DNA of 51,512 nt, taken from the NCBI RefSeq assembly GCF_000298235.1, contig NZ_BAHE01000027.1, forward strand, positions 1 to 51,512, written 5' to 3'. The position numbers and the translations under genes were made by a program. Source of the stretch: Gordonia namibiensis NBRC 108229. Lineage in GTDB: Bacteria; Actinomycetota; Actinomycetes; Mycobacteriales; Mycobacteriaceae. How positions within the stretch are numbered: the first letter of the stretch is position 1; each line of letters begins with the position of its first letter. Of this stretch, positions 31,955 to 40,582 are shown piece by piece. The notes under the pieces were generated by a model. It saw only the letters and a list, made by a program, of their open reading frames with translations, was not told the origin of the DNA and did not search any database.

Positions 31955-33793
31955 ATGACCACAGCAGACCTGATCACCTTTCCCCATGAAACCGGAGTCG
32001 ACGTGTCGACTCTCCCGGCCGCGTTCCAACAGACCGTCACCGTCCGTCCGGACGCCGTGGCGATCCGTACCGTCGGCGGCATCCAGAAGATCACCTGGTC
32101 GCAGTACGCCACCCGCGTGGAGGCGATCGCCGGCGGTCTCGCCGCCCTCGGCGTGGGGCGCGGGGACACCGTCGGCATCATGCTCACCAACCGGCCGGAG
32201 TTCCATCTCGTCGACACCGCGGCGCTCCACCTCGGTGCGGTCCCGTTCTCGATCTACAACACCAGCGCTCCCGACCAGATCGAGTACCTGTTCGGCAACG
32301 CCGAGAACAAGGTCGTGATCACCGAGCAGGTCTTCCTGCCGGTGATCACCGCCGCGAACACCGGCGTCGAACGCATCGTGGTCGTCGACGGCATGGCCGA
32401 CGGCACCATCTCACTCGACGAGCTCGAACACACGCCTCCTCCTGCGGATTTCGACTTCGCCGCGTCCTGGCAAGCGGTGGAACCCGAGGACCTCGCGACA
32501 CTGATCTACACGTCGGGCACCACCGGCCCGCCCAAGGGTGTCGAGATCACCCATCGGAACATCGTCGCGGAGATGGCCGCGCTGGCCGAGAAGCTCGAGG
32601 TCGGGTTCGACGATCGCGCCATCTCCTACCTCCCGGCCGCGCACATCGCCGATCGCGTGTCGTCGCATGCGGCGAACATGATGCGCGGCATCCAGATCAC
32701 CACCGTGCCCGATCCGCGTGAGATCGCCGCAGCGCTGCCCGATGTGCACCCGACGTTCTTCTTCGGGGTACCGCGCGTGTGGCAGAAGATCCGCGCCGGC
32801 ATCGAGGCCAAACTCGCCGAGGAGTCGAGTCCGGTCAAAAAGGCACTTGCCGGTTGGGCTTTCGGGGTCGGCGCGGCCAACGCGCAGGCGCGCATCGACG
32901 GCAAGGGGACAGGCCTCCTCGGTGGGGTCCAGCACGGACTGGCCGACAAGCTGGTCTTGCACAAGGTGCGCGCCGCCCTTGGGCTCGACGAGGTGTCGTT
33001 CGCCGGCTCGGGAGCGGCCGCCATCCCGCCGGAAGTGCTGAAGTTCTTCCTGGGCCTGGGGATTCCCGTGCTCGAGGTGTGGGGCATGTCGGAGACCACC
33101 GGCGTCTCGACGATGACCACCCCGGACAATCTGCGGGTCGGCACCGTGGGTTCCCCGGTGCGTGGCATGGAGGTCAAGCTCGCCGCCGACGGGGAGTTGC
33201 TCGTCCGCGGTCCGGTGGTCATGCGTGGTTATCGCAAACAACCGGAGAAGACGGCCGAGACGATCGACGCCGAGGGTTGGCTGTCGACCGGCGACATCGC
33301 GACGATCGACGACGACGGCAACGTCACGATCGTCGACCGCAAGAAGGAACTCATCATCAACGAGTCCGGAAAGAACATGTCGCCCACCAACATCGAGAAC
33401 GCGATGAAGGCGGCATCGTCGTTGATCAGTCAGGTCGTGGCCATCGGCGACGCGAAGCCGTATGTGTCGGCGCTGGTGGTCCTCGACCCGGAGGCGGTTG
33501 CGATGCGGGCGAACAAACTGGACATGCCCGGCGCCGATCTCGTCGAACTGTCGGCTCATCCCGAGATCGTCGAGGAGGTCTCCGCGGCGATCCGGGCCGG
33601 CAACGGGAAGCTGTCCCGGGTCGAACAGGTGAAACGCTTCACCATCGTCCCGGCCGCGTGGGACCCGGGCGGCGACGAGTTGACCCCGACGATGAAGCTG
33701 CGCCGCAACCCGATCGCGACCAAGTATGCAGCCGAGATCGGCGCGCTGTACGAGTCCGAGCCGAGCGGGTCCGTCGTGGATCTGCGGTCATGA
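31955..33793 (+). CDS. Long-chain fatty acid-CoA ligase (FadD15-like)
   Basis: A 612-residue AMP-forming acyl-CoA synthetase. The AMP-binding motif is IYTSGTTGPPKGVEITH (near residue 182); FFGVPRVWQKI, LEVWGMSETTGVSTM and WLSTGDIATIDDDGNVTIVDRKKE complete the fold, with the late ELIINESGKNMSP giving the C-terminal hinge region. The pattern fits the long-chain group of FadD15/ACSL type rather than short-chain ligases. Its stop overlaps the ATG of the next gene. Confidence 0.9.
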   Translation: MTTADLITFPHETGVDVSTLPAAFQQTVTVRPDAVAIRTVGGIQKITWSQYATRVEAIAGGLAALGVGRGDTVGIMLTNRPEFHLVDTAALHLGAVPFSIYNTSAPDQIEYLFGNAENKVVITEQVFLPVITAANTGVERIVVVDGMADGTISLDELEHTPPPADFDFAASWQAVEPEDLATLIYTSGTTGPPKGVEITHRNIVAEMAALAEKLEVGFDDRAISYLPAAHIADRVSSHAANMMRGIQITTVPDPREIAAALPDVHPTFFFGVPRVWQKIRAGIEAKLAEESSPVKKALAGWAFGVGAANAQARIDGKGTGLLGGVQHGLADKLVLHKVRAALGLDEVSFAGSGAAAIPPEVLKFFLGLGIPVLEVWGMSETTGVSTMTTPDNLRVGTVGSPVRGMEVKLAADGELLVRGPVVMRGYRKQPEKTAETIDAEGWLSTGDIATIDDDGNVTIVDRKKELIINESGKNMSPTNIENAMKAASSLISQVVAIGDAKPYVSALVVLDPEAVAMRANKLDMPGADLVELSAHPEIVEEVSAAIRAGNGKLSRVEQVKRFTIVPAAWDPGGDELTPTMKLRRNPIATKYAAEIGALYESEPSGSVVDLRS

Positions 33794-34227
33794 CCAACGG
33801 AGACGAGTCGGCGGATCGCGAACTCGGCCCGGTCGACTACGTGGTCGTCGAGTGGGCGGGAACCCAGCCGACGGGTGAGGCGCTGCCCTACCTGATGGAC
33901 CTGATCGACCGCGGGATCGTGCGACTCATCGACATCGTCTTCCTGACCAAGGCGGACGACGGCTCCATCGCCGAACTCGAGATCGGGGAGCTGAGCGCCG
34001 AATTCGCGATCTTCGACGGGGCGGCGACGTCGATCCTCGACGACACCGACATCGGCGAGGCCGCCGCCGCGCTGGAACCCGGCTCCAGCGCGGCGATTCT
34101 CGTGTGGGAGAACCTGTGGGCGGCTCCGTTCGCCACCGCCCTGCGCAACAACGGCGGGCGAGTGGTCGCGTCGGGCCGGATACCGGTCGACGCGCTGCTC
34201 GAGACGCTCGACGCAATCGAGGAATGA
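33790..34227 (+). CDS. DUF1269/DUF6325-like small protein
   Basis: A 145-residue soluble acidic protein. The VDYVVVEWAGTQPTGEALPY opening and the DIVFLTKADDGSIAELE segment match a widespread actinobacterial family of unknown function. ATGA overlap with the ligase gene suggests co-translation. It is followed after 13 bases by a SHOCT-domain gene, a pairing I have seen elsewhere in actinobacteria. The name of the family is from memory. Confidence 0.7.
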   Translation: MTNGDESADRELGPVDYVVVEWAGTQPTGEALPYLMDLIDRGIVRLIDIVFLTKADDGSIAELEIGELSAEFAIFDGAATSILDDTDIGEAAAALEPGSSAAILVWENLWAAPFATALRNNGGRVVASGRIPVDALLETLDAIEE

Positions 34228-34240
34228 AGGGACAGATGTC

Positions 34241-34576
34241 ATGCCAGGTCTGATCCGCGGGGTCGCCCGCACGGCCGTGATCTCCGGAACCGCCACGGCG
34301 GTGAGCAACCGGGTGTCCCGACGCCAGGCCAGTCGGTGGGCACAGCAGGGGACCGTCACCCAGCAGGACCCGACTGCTCAGCGGTATCCCGACCCGCAGT
34401 ACGCGCCGACGCCCTACCCGGAATCACCTCCTCCGCCCCAGCCGCCCCAACCACCGGCGCAGTCGAGCGGCATGGACACGATCGCCGCCCTGAAGGAGCT
34501 CGGTGCGCTGTACCAGCAGGGCATCCTCACCGAGGCCGAGTTCGCCGCGCAGAAGGCCAAGATCCTCGGGACGTGA
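34241..34576 (+). CDS. SHOCT domain protein
   Basis: A 111-residue protein. A basic N-terminus of about 40 residues is followed by a proline-glutamine linker, then a C-terminal SHOCT motif (about residues 80-111: LKELGALYQQGILTEAEFAA). SHOCT modules are short helical hairpins thought to mediate oligomerisation. It ends 21 bases from the convergent eutC stop. Confidence 0.8.
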   Translation: MPGLIRGVARTAVISGTATAVSNRVSRRQASRWAQQGTVTQQDPTAQRYPDPQYAPTPYPESPPPPQPPQPPAQSSGMDTIAALKELGALYQQGILTEAEFAAQKAKILGT

Positions 34577-34597
34577 CACCTCGGGTCTGGTGTCCGG

Positions 34598-35410
34598 TCA
34601 GGACGGGTCGACGGTGCGTTCGTCTGCGGCGTCGACGTTCTCGACGGCGGCCTGGCGCGAGGTGTCCTTGAGCGCCACGCCCGACCGGCCGAGTTTGCGG
34701 GCGCCGTCGACCAGCGCTGCGGTGACCCGTGCGGCGACCTCGTAATGCAGTCCGTCAGGCGGGTGGATGTTGGAGATGCAGTTGCGATCGGCGTCGGTGC
34801 GGCCGGGTCGGGGCAGGTGGGTCAGGTAGATGCCGAGGCTGTCGGCGACCGAGAGTCCCGGTCGCTCACCGATGATCACGATGAGGGTCGTGACGCCGAG
34901 TGCCTCGCCGATGTGGTCGCCGAGCGCCACGCGCGCCTGGGTGGCGATGACCGGCGGGGCGATGGTGTAGCGACCCTCGAAGGCGTCGAGGAGGGCGGCC
35001 ACCAGGCCGTGGGCATGGTCGACGACCGCGCGTGGCGACAGCCCGTCGGCGATGACGATGCCGATCTCCGCGCCGGTTTCGGAGAGGGCGGACAGATCCT
35101 CGGGCATGCGGCCCAGATCCGGTCGGCGCAGATACTCGCCACGGTCGGAGGCCCGGCTCGTCACGACGACCGGATCGCCGAGGTCGAGACCGGAGAGCGT
35201 CTCGGCGAAGGCCTCGGCGTCGAGGGGTTCGTGGACCGCATCCCGCGCTGCCGCGTGCGCTGCCTGGAACTCCAGTACGCGACGCGACGGCAACGAGCTG
35301 CCGGCGCGTCCCAGACCGATGCGCGCCTGGGTGGTCCGCCGCATCGCGGCCCAGACGTCGTCACCGCCGTCGGGGGCCGGGGACTGTCGAGACTCGTCGG
35401 GCGTGCTCAT
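34598..35410 (-). CDS. eutC: Ethanolamine ammonia-lyase small subunit
   Basis: A 270-residue subunit that with EutB forms the adenosylcobalamin-dependent lyase giving acetaldehyde and ammonia. The N-terminal DVWAAMRRTTQARIGLGRAG, the middle IVIADGLSPRAVVDHA and the late RTDADRNCISNIHPPDGL are characteristic. The ATG overlaps the eutB stop (ATGA). The open frame continues far upstream in an alternative frame of eutB, but the family start is here. Confidence 0.95.
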   Translation of the reverse strand: MSTPDESRQSPAPDGGDDVWAAMRRTTQARIGLGRAGSSLPSRRVLEFQAAHAAARDAVHEPLDAEAFAETLSGLDLGDPVVVTSRASDRGEYLRRPDLGRMPEDLSALSETGAEIGIVIADGLSPRAVVDHAHGLVAALLDAFEGRYTIAPPVIATQARVALGDHIGEALGVTTLIVIIGERPGLSVADSLGIYLTHLPRPGRTDADRNCISNIHPPDGLHYEVAARVTAALVDGARKLGRSGVALKDTSRQAAVENVDAADERTVDPS

Positions 35411-36816
35411 CGACCGGCCGCCAGGGGCAGTAGCGGGGAGGCGGCCGGGTCGACCGGCAGGATTCGGCCGTCGGCGTCGGACATGCCGAGACGGGCGAGC
35501 CATGCCTCGAACTCCGGTGCGGGACGCAACCGGAGTGCCTGCCGGACGTACAGCGCGTCGTGGAAGGCCAGGCTCTGGTAGCCGAGCATGACGTCGTCGG
35601 CGCCGGGTACCGCGATGACGAAGGCCGCGCCCGCGACGCCGAGGAGCGTGAGCAGGGTGTCCATGTCGTCCTGGTCGGCCTCGGCATGGTTGGTGTAGCA
35701 GACGTCGACGCCCATCGGGAGGCCGAGAAGCTTGCCGCAGAAGTGATCTTCCAGTCCGGCGCGGATGATCTGCTTGCCGTCGTAGAGGTATTCGGGGCCG
35801 ATGAACCCGACGACGGTGTTGATCAGCAACGGGTCCAGGGCGCGTGCCACCGCGTACGCCCTCGTCTCGAGGGTCTGCTGGTCGACGGGTTTGCCGCCGG
35901 TGCCGAGGTGGGCGCCCGCCGACAACGCGGACCCCTGACCGGTCTCTAGATACATGACGTTGTCGCCGACCGTGCCCCGCCGCAGCGATCGGCCGGCCTC
36001 GTTGGCCTCCTGCAAGATCGACAGGTTCACCCCGAATCCCGTGTTGGCTCCCTCGGTTCCGGCGATGGACTGGAACACGAGGTCCACCGGGACGCCCTGA
36101 GCGATCAGGTCGACGGTGGTGGTGACGTGCGAGAGGACGCAGGACTGCATCGGGATCTCGAACCGCTGCCGGATGTCGTCGAGCATGTGCAGCAGGTCGG
36201 CGGTCGCCTGTGGTGAGTCCGAGGCCGGGTTGATCCCGATCACGGCGTCGCCGCAACCCATCAGCAGGCCGTCGAGGGTGGCTGCGGCGATACCGCGTGG
36301 ATCGTCGGTCGGGTGGTTGGGCTGAAGTCGGGTGGCGATGCGGCCGGGGAGGCCGATCGTGGTCCGGAAAGCCGAGGTGACCCGAATGGCCGAGGCAACC
36401 AGGATCAGGTCCTGGTTGCGCATGATCTTCGATGTCGCAGCGGCCATCTCGGGGGTGACGGCGGGGGAGACGCGGGCGATGCGTTCGGCCGCGTCGGAGC
36501 GGGTGGAGATCTCGAGCAGCCAGTCGCGGAACCCGCCGACCGTCAGATGCGAGATCTCCGCGAAAGCCGCGCGGTCGTGGGTGTCGACGATGAGGCGGGT
36601 CACCTCGTCCGACTCGTACGGGACGAGAAGGTCGTCGAGAAACGCCGACAGCGGGACATCGGCCAATTGCCATGCCGCAGCAGCACGTTCGGCATCCGAG
36701 GTGGCGGCGCAACCGGCCAGCTCGTCGCCGGAGCGCCGCGGCGTGGCCTTTGCCATCAGTTCGACGAGGCCGTCGAACTCGTAGGTCGTCCCGGAGATGG
36801 TCTGGGTGAATCGCAT
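35407..36816 (-). CDS. eutB: Ethanolamine ammonia-lyase large subunit
   Basis: A 469-residue catalytic subunit of ethanolamine ammonia-lyase. Characteristic segments are TRLQPNHPTDDPRGIAAATL, GCGDAVIGINPASDS, IAGTEGANTGFGVNLSIL, FIGPEYLYDGKQIIRAGLED and MGVDVCYTNHAEADQDDMDT. Length is normal. No ethanolamine permease, aldehyde dehydrogenase, reactivase or microcompartment genes are next to it, so this is the minimal eutBC form seen in many actinobacteria, used to obtain nitrogen and carbon. B12 must be made or imported. Confidence 0.96.
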   Translation of the reverse strand: MRFTQTISGTTYEFDGLVELMAKATPRRSGDELAGCAATSDAERAAAAWQLADVPLSAFLDDLLVPYESDEVTRLIVDTHDRAAFAEISHLTVGGFRDWLLEISTRSDAAERIARVSPAVTPEMAAATSKIMRNQDLILVASAIRVTSAFRTTIGLPGRIATRLQPNHPTDDPRGIAAATLDGLLMGCGDAVIGINPASDSPQATADLLHMLDDIRQRFEIPMQSCVLSHVTTTVDLIAQGVPVDLVFQSIAGTEGANTGFGVNLSILQEANEAGRSLRRGTVGDNVMYLETGQGSALSAGAHLGTGGKPVDQQTLETRAYAVARALDPLLINTVVGFIGPEYLYDGKQIIRAGLEDHFCGKLLGLPMGVDVCYTNHAEADQDDMDTLLTLLGVAGAAFVIAVPGADDVMLGYQSLAFHDALYVRQALRLRPAPEFEAWLARLGMSDADGRILPVDPAASPLLPLAAGR

Positions 36817-36878
36817 GGTCCCCGAAGTCTAGGTTCGCCCGGCCCGCTGTGCATGACGAACAGTGGCTCTTCGAGTGA

Positions 36879-36920
36879 CCTCCCGCGTGCGGGTTTCCCT
36901 CCCGCCGGACTGATTCCCTC
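36879..36920. repeat. 42-base direct repeat, copy A
   Basis: The same 42 bases occur here and at 36987-37028 without a mismatch, 108 bases apart. The repeat contains the mini-palindrome CCCGC-GT-GCGGG and two TTCCCTC motifs. Downstream of this copy is a near-palindrome centred on TTGAGCTCAA (36928-36937). Confidence 0.85.
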
Positions 36921-36986
36921 GCGCTGCTTGAGCTCAATCAGCGGATTGGAAACGGATGCGCGGGAACGCGAGGCCGGCCCCGACGC

Positions 36987-37028
36987 CCTCCCGCGTGCGG
37001 GTTTCCCTCCCGCCGGACTGATTCCCTC
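36987..37028. repeat. 42-base direct repeat, copy B
   Basis: An exact copy of 36879-36920. Here it forms most of the left arm of a long inverted repeat (37002-37079). Confidence 0.85.
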
Positions 37029-37079
37029 CCGCGGGTCAGGCCTGACACGCGGGAAGGAATCCGGTCCGCGGGAAGGAAA
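37002..37079. repeat. Long imperfect inverted repeat with a perfect palindromic centre
   Basis: Arms 37002-37032 and 37049-37079 are reverse complements at 25 of 31 positions by hand alignment. The centre includes the perfect 12-base palindrome GTCAGGCCTGAC (37035-37046). The motif GCGGGAAGGAA appears twice in the right arm and as TTCCCTCCCGC twice in the left. This can form a long hairpin or cruciform between two divergent operons. Confidence 0.8.
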
Positions 37080-37113
37080 TGGACCAGCGGGAACACCGGC
37101 ACGGGAGTGACCC

Positions 37114-37143
37114 TTGACACATCCGAACCGATGAATGTACGTT
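37114..37143 (+). promoter_or_regulatory. Promoter of the badI-like operon
   Basis: A perfect TTGACA at 37114-37119 is followed 18 bases later by TACGTT (37138-37143). The resulting leader is about 115 bases. The -10 lies inside the operator-like palindrome at 37132-37145, so repressor binding would block polymerase. Confidence 0.6.
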
Positions 37144-37145
37144 CA
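37132..37145. promoter_or_regulatory. Operator TGAA-N6-TTCA before the badI-like operon
   Basis: TGAATGTACGTTCA is palindromic at 12 of 14 positions and overlaps the -10. A second TGAA-N6-TTCA stands in front of the TetR gene that ends this operon (41744-41757), which fits one regulator controlling both. Confidence 0.6.
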
Positions 37146-37264
37146 CTCATACCAACACATGAGTTCATCAAGAGACTCGTACCTCTCGAAAAATCACCGC
37201 TGATCACCGCAGATGCCCGCACGGACGTGCCTCGGGCGATTCCCCACCGCAAGGAGTGAACAGG

Positions 37265-38056
37265 ATGGATTACGAAGACATCGACTACACGGTCGAAGGT
37301 CCCACCGCGATCATCACGATGAACCGGCCGCACCGGTACAACGCCTTCCGTGCCAAGACGGTCGAGGAGATGATCAACGCCTTCCGACGCGCCTGGGCCG
37401 ACAACGGCGTGCAGGCGGTGATCCTGACCGGGGCCGGCGAGAAGGCGTTCTGCACCGGTGGCGACGTGAAACAGCGTGCGGAGACCGGTGATTACGGTCC
37501 CAGCGAGAGCGGCATGTTCGAGATCGGCAACCTGCACAAGACGATCCGTGACATCCCCAAGCCGGTCATCGCCGCGGTCAACGGACTCGCCATCGGCGGT
37601 GGTCACGTGTTGCATGTCCTGTGCGACCTCACCATCGCCGCCGACACCGCACGCTTCGGTCAGTCCGGACCCAAGGTCGGCTCCTTCGACGCGGGGTTCG
37701 GCTCGGCCTTCCTCGCTCGTGTGGTGGGGGAGAAGCGGGCCCGGGAGATCTGGTACCTGTGCCGGCAGTACGACGCCGAGACCGCCGAACGGTGGGGCCT
37801 GGTCAACTGGGTCGTCCCGGCTGCGGACCTGCTCGACGAGGCGAAGAAGATCGCCGCCGAGATCGCCGAGAAGTCGCCCACCACGCTGCGTTTCCTCAAG
37901 CAGAGCTTCAATGCCGACACCGACCACCAGGCCGGGCTGTCGAATCTCGCGATGAGCGCGCTCGACCTCTTCACCCATTCCCCGGAAGGGCTCGAGGGAG
38001 CCAATGCCTTCGCGGAGAAGCGCGCGCCGCAGTTCAACCAGTACGTCGGTGCCTGA
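37265..38056 (+). CDS. badI: BadI-like 2-ketocyclohexanecarboxyl-CoA hydrolase (crotonase family)
   Basis: A 263-residue crotonase-fold protein. It has the ITMNRPHRYNAF start, oxyanion loop GLAIGGGHVL (near residues 107-116) and GSFDAGFGSAFLARVVGEKR (139 on), a segment shared only by BadI and MenB. BadI opens the ring of 2-ketocyclohexane-1-carboxyl-CoA to pimeloyl-CoA by a reverse-Dieckmann reaction. Length equals BadI rather than the longer MenB, and the next three genes encode the other steps of alicyclic acid breakdown. The ATG at 37265 is eight bases after AAGGAG; a GTG nine bases earlier overlaps that site. MenB remains a weaker alternative. Confidence 0.85.
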   Translation: MDYEDIDYTVEGPTAIITMNRPHRYNAFRAKTVEEMINAFRRAWADNGVQAVILTGAGEKAFCTGGDVKQRAETGDYGPSESGMFEIGNLHKTIRDIPKPVIAAVNGLAIGGGHVLHVLCDLTIAADTARFGQSGPKVGSFDAGFGSAFLARVVGEKRAREIWYLCRQYDAETAERWGLVNWVVPAADLLDEAKKIAAEIAEKSPTTLRFLKQSFNADTDHQAGLSNLAMSALDLFTHSPEGLEGANAFAEKRAPQFNQYVGA

Positions 38057-38089
38057 TCACCGTCCCCGCGACAGGACAGAGGAAACCTC

Positions 38090-38839
38090 ATGAGTGACAA
38101 GCACATCGCCGTCGTGACCGGCGCCGGGTCCGGCATCGGCAAGGCCATCGCGCTCGGCTTCGCGGCGCAGGGCACCACGGTGGTCGCCGCAGACCTCGAC
38201 CTCGAGGCCGCCAAGCGCACCGCAGAGGAGGCCGGTTCCATCGTCCCGATGGCCGTCGACGTCGCCGACCGGACGAAGGTCGACGAACTCCGGGACGCCG
38301 TGAACGCCGAGGTCGGCGTCCCCGACATCCTCATCAACGCCGCCGGGTGGGACCGCACGGACCAGTTCCTCAACGCCACCACCGAATTCGCCGAGAAGGT
38401 GGTGGCCATCAACTACCTCGGTCCCGTGCACATGGCCAGCGCATTCCTGCCCGGCATGGTGGAGGCGTCGAAGACCGACGGCTGGCAGGGCGGCCGTGTC
38501 ATCAACCTCGCCTCCGACGCCGGTCGTGTCGGATCGGCGGGCGAGACCATCTACGCCGGAGCCAAGGGCGGCGTCATCGCCCTCTCGAAGTCGCTCGCGC
38601 GGGAGATGGCCCGGTACCAGATCACCGTCAACGCGGTCTGCCCCGGGCCCACCGACACCCCGCTGTTCCAGGCCCAGCCGGAGAAGCTGAAAGAAGCTCT
38701 GGTGAAGGCGATCCCGTTCCGCCGGCTCGCACGACCCGACGAGGTCGCCGCACCCGTCCTGTTCTTCGCCTCCTCCGCGGCGTCGTTCATCACCGGCCAG
38801 GTGGTCAGCGTCAGCGGCGGTCTCACCATGGCCGGCTGA
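38090..38839 (+). CDS. badH: BadH-like 2-hydroxycyclohexanecarboxyl-CoA dehydrogenase (SDR)
   Basis: A 249-residue short-chain dehydrogenase. The NAD motif TGAGSGIGKAIALGF is N-terminal. The catalytic set is N-x-A-G-W-D (INAAGWDRTDQF), Ser in NLASDAGRVGSAG and Y-x-x-x-K in YAGAKGGVIALSKSL. The GWDR and ASDAGRVGS segments are those I associate with BadH of Rhodopseudomonas palustris. It would oxidise the 2-hydroxy ring acyl-CoA to the 2-keto substrate of BadI, directly upstream. It starts 33 bases after badI, with GAGGAAA before the ATG. Confidence 0.82.
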   Translation: MSDKHIAVVTGAGSGIGKAIALGFAAQGTTVVAADLDLEAAKRTAEEAGSIVPMAVDVADRTKVDELRDAVNAEVGVPDILINAAGWDRTDQFLNATTEFAEKVVAINYLGPVHMASAFLPGMVEASKTDGWQGGRVINLASDAGRVGSAGETIYAGAKGGVIALSKSLAREMARYQITVNAVCPGPTDTPLFQAQPEKLKEALVKAIPFRRLARPDEVAAPVLFFASSAASFITGQVVSVSGGLTMAG

Positions 38840-38863
38840 CCGGCCCAGCACCGGAGGACCGAG

Positions 38864-40561
38864 ATGACAACTGAGGGAATCGACATGACCCCCGACACGA
38901 GTTACGTCTACGACGCACACGCGTACCGCAGTTTCTTCGAGCACGAGTTCACCTACCTGAACGGATTCCGTCGCAACGTCGGCCGATACGCCGGCGAGAT
39001 CGCGATGATCGACCCGCTCACCGACCGGAAGTGGACGTACGCCGAACTCGGTTCTGCGGTCGACGAACTCGCGGCCGGTCTCGCCGACCGCGGGGTGACC
39101 GACGGCGACGTGGTGGGTTATCAGCTGCTGAACGGCCCGGAGTTCGCACAGCTCTACCTGGCGACGCAGGCGGCCGGAGCGGTCGGGTCACCGGTGAACT
39201 TCCGGCTCGCGGCCGGCGAGACGGCCGTCATCCTCGACATCAGTCGACCGAAGGTCTACGTCTACGACGCCGGTCTCGGCGCCATGGTCGGTGAGGCGAT
39301 CGCGCTCGCCGAGCACACACCGGAATTGCTGGTCGGGGTCGGTGAGGGGGAACTCGTCCCCGGCTCCATCCGCTTCGACGACCTACCCGTCGCCGGTCGT
39401 GCGACGCCGACGGTCACGCGCGGTGTCTTCGACGAGACGACCCGGTTGTACACCTCGGGGACCACGGGTATGCCCAAAGCGGTGCCGATGAACTCGGCCA
39501 TCGAGATCTTCTCGGCGCACGACGTGATCATGCACTTCCCGCTGTCACCGGACGACCGGACGCTGAACATGACCCCGTGGTTCCACCGTGGCGGCCTTTA
39601 CTGTGCCGGGCCCAATCCGTCGTTCTACCTGGGCTCCTCGGTCGTTCCGATGCGCACCTTCGACCCGGAGCTCACCCTCGACTGGGTGGAGAAGTACCGC
39701 CTGACGTTCCTCATCGGTGCGCCGACCAACCTGGCGATGCTCGCCACCGCACAGTCGGCGAACCCGCGTGACCTCTCCAGTTTGCGCGGCATCGTCACGA
39801 TGGGCGCACCGCTCGAACGCGAGGCCGCACTGCGCTACCAAGAGGTGCTCACCCCGCGGATCTTCAACGGCTACGGCAGCACCGAGGGTTTCTGGAACAC
39901 CTTCCTGCGTCCCGACGACCTGCCCGACCACGCCGGAACCGCCGGGCGGGCCTGCATCGACGACGACGTCCGCGTGGTTCGCGTCCACGACGACGGCCAC
40001 CTGGCGAGCCCGGACGAGGTCGTCGCCCGCGACGGTGAAGAAGTCGGCGAGGTCATCATCCGGTCACCCAAATGCGCAGCCGCCTACTACGACTCCCCGC
40101 AGCAGGAGAAGGCGAAGTACAACGGCAGCTGGCTGTACATCGGCGATTTGGCCACCTGGGATGCGGGCGAGTTCGTCACCATCGTCGGACGCAAGGACGA
40201 CATGCTCCTGTCCGGCGGTGAGAACGTCCACCCGGTCCAGGTCGAGGAGGCGCTGAACGGTCATCCCGGAGTGGCGGATTCGCTCGTGGTGGGTGTGCCC
40301 GACGAACAGTGGGGAAGCCTCGTCGTCGCCTACATCGTGCCCGCCGACGGGGATGCCCCCACTCCGGAGGACCTCGACGCGTACTGCCGCACGCACCCGA
40401 TGTTGTCGAGCTTCAAACGTCCGCGCGCCTATCGCATCGTCGACTCGCTGCCGGTGTCGGCGACCGGGAAGAAGCTGCACTACAAGGCCACCGAATCCGC
40501 GGCACGAGAGATGGCCGACGGCGTGTTCGCCGCGCCGGCCACCGACCGCGTCCACGGCTGA
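38864..40561 (+). CDS. aliA: Acyl-CoA ligase, probably cyclohexanecarboxylate-CoA ligase (AliA-like)
   Basis: A 565-residue AMP-forming ligase. The ATP motif is LYTSGTTGMPKAVPM (near residue 195); NGYGSTEGFWNTF, YIGDLATWDAGEFVTIVGRKDDM and the late catalytic lysine region PVSATGKKLHYKA are all present. GGAGG lies six bases before the ATG. In this operon it should activate the free acid to its CoA ester, the first step of the pathway. Family alone does not fix the acid; the assignment rests on the badI/badH neighbours. Confidence 0.8.
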   Translation: MTTEGIDMTPDTSYVYDAHAYRSFFEHEFTYLNGFRRNVGRYAGEIAMIDPLTDRKWTYAELGSAVDELAAGLADRGVTDGDVVGYQLLNGPEFAQLYLATQAAGAVGSPVNFRLAAGETAVILDISRPKVYVYDAGLGAMVGEAIALAEHTPELLVGVGEGELVPGSIRFDDLPVAGRATPTVTRGVFDETTRLYTSGTTGMPKAVPMNSAIEIFSAHDVIMHFPLSPDDRTLNMTPWFHRGGLYCAGPNPSFYLGSSVVPMRTFDPELTLDWVEKYRLTFLIGAPTNLAMLATAQSANPRDLSSLRGIVTMGAPLEREAALRYQEVLTPRIFNGYGSTEGFWNTFLRPDDLPDHAGTAGRACIDDDVRVVRVHDDGHLASPDEVVARDGEEVGEVIIRSPKCAAAYYDSPQQEKAKYNGSWLYIGDLATWDAGEFVTIVGRKDDMLLSGGENVHPVQVEEALNGHPGVADSLVVGVPDEQWGSLVVAYIVPADGDAPTPEDLDAYCRTHPMLSSFKRPRAYRIVDSLPVSATGKKLHYKATESAAREMADGVFAAPATDRVHG

Positions 40562-40582
40562 CACATCCGAACCGGAGAATCG

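Larger units (their letters stand above)
36817..37264. other. Intergenic region between eutB and the badI-like operon
   Basis: This 448-base gap separates two divergent operons. It contains no gene. The left half holds two palindromic repeat blocks (36879-36980 and 36987-37105); the right half holds the badI promoter and operator (37114-37145). AAGGAG at 37251-37256 is the badI ribosome site. No clear eutB promoter was recognised. Confidence 0.6.

Noticed and set aside
34598..36937. Extended eutC reading frame running across the whole of eutB
   Set aside because: Only the last 270 residues match EutC. The upstream part is an out-of-frame reading of eutB, and the ATG at 35410 overlaps the eutB stop as expected.
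36313..37110. A 265-residue plus-strand open frame over the eutB start and the repeat block
   Set aside because: It is antisense to eutB and then translates the direct repeats (LPRAGFPPAGLIPSR twice). The peptide repeats come from the DNA repeats, not from a gene.
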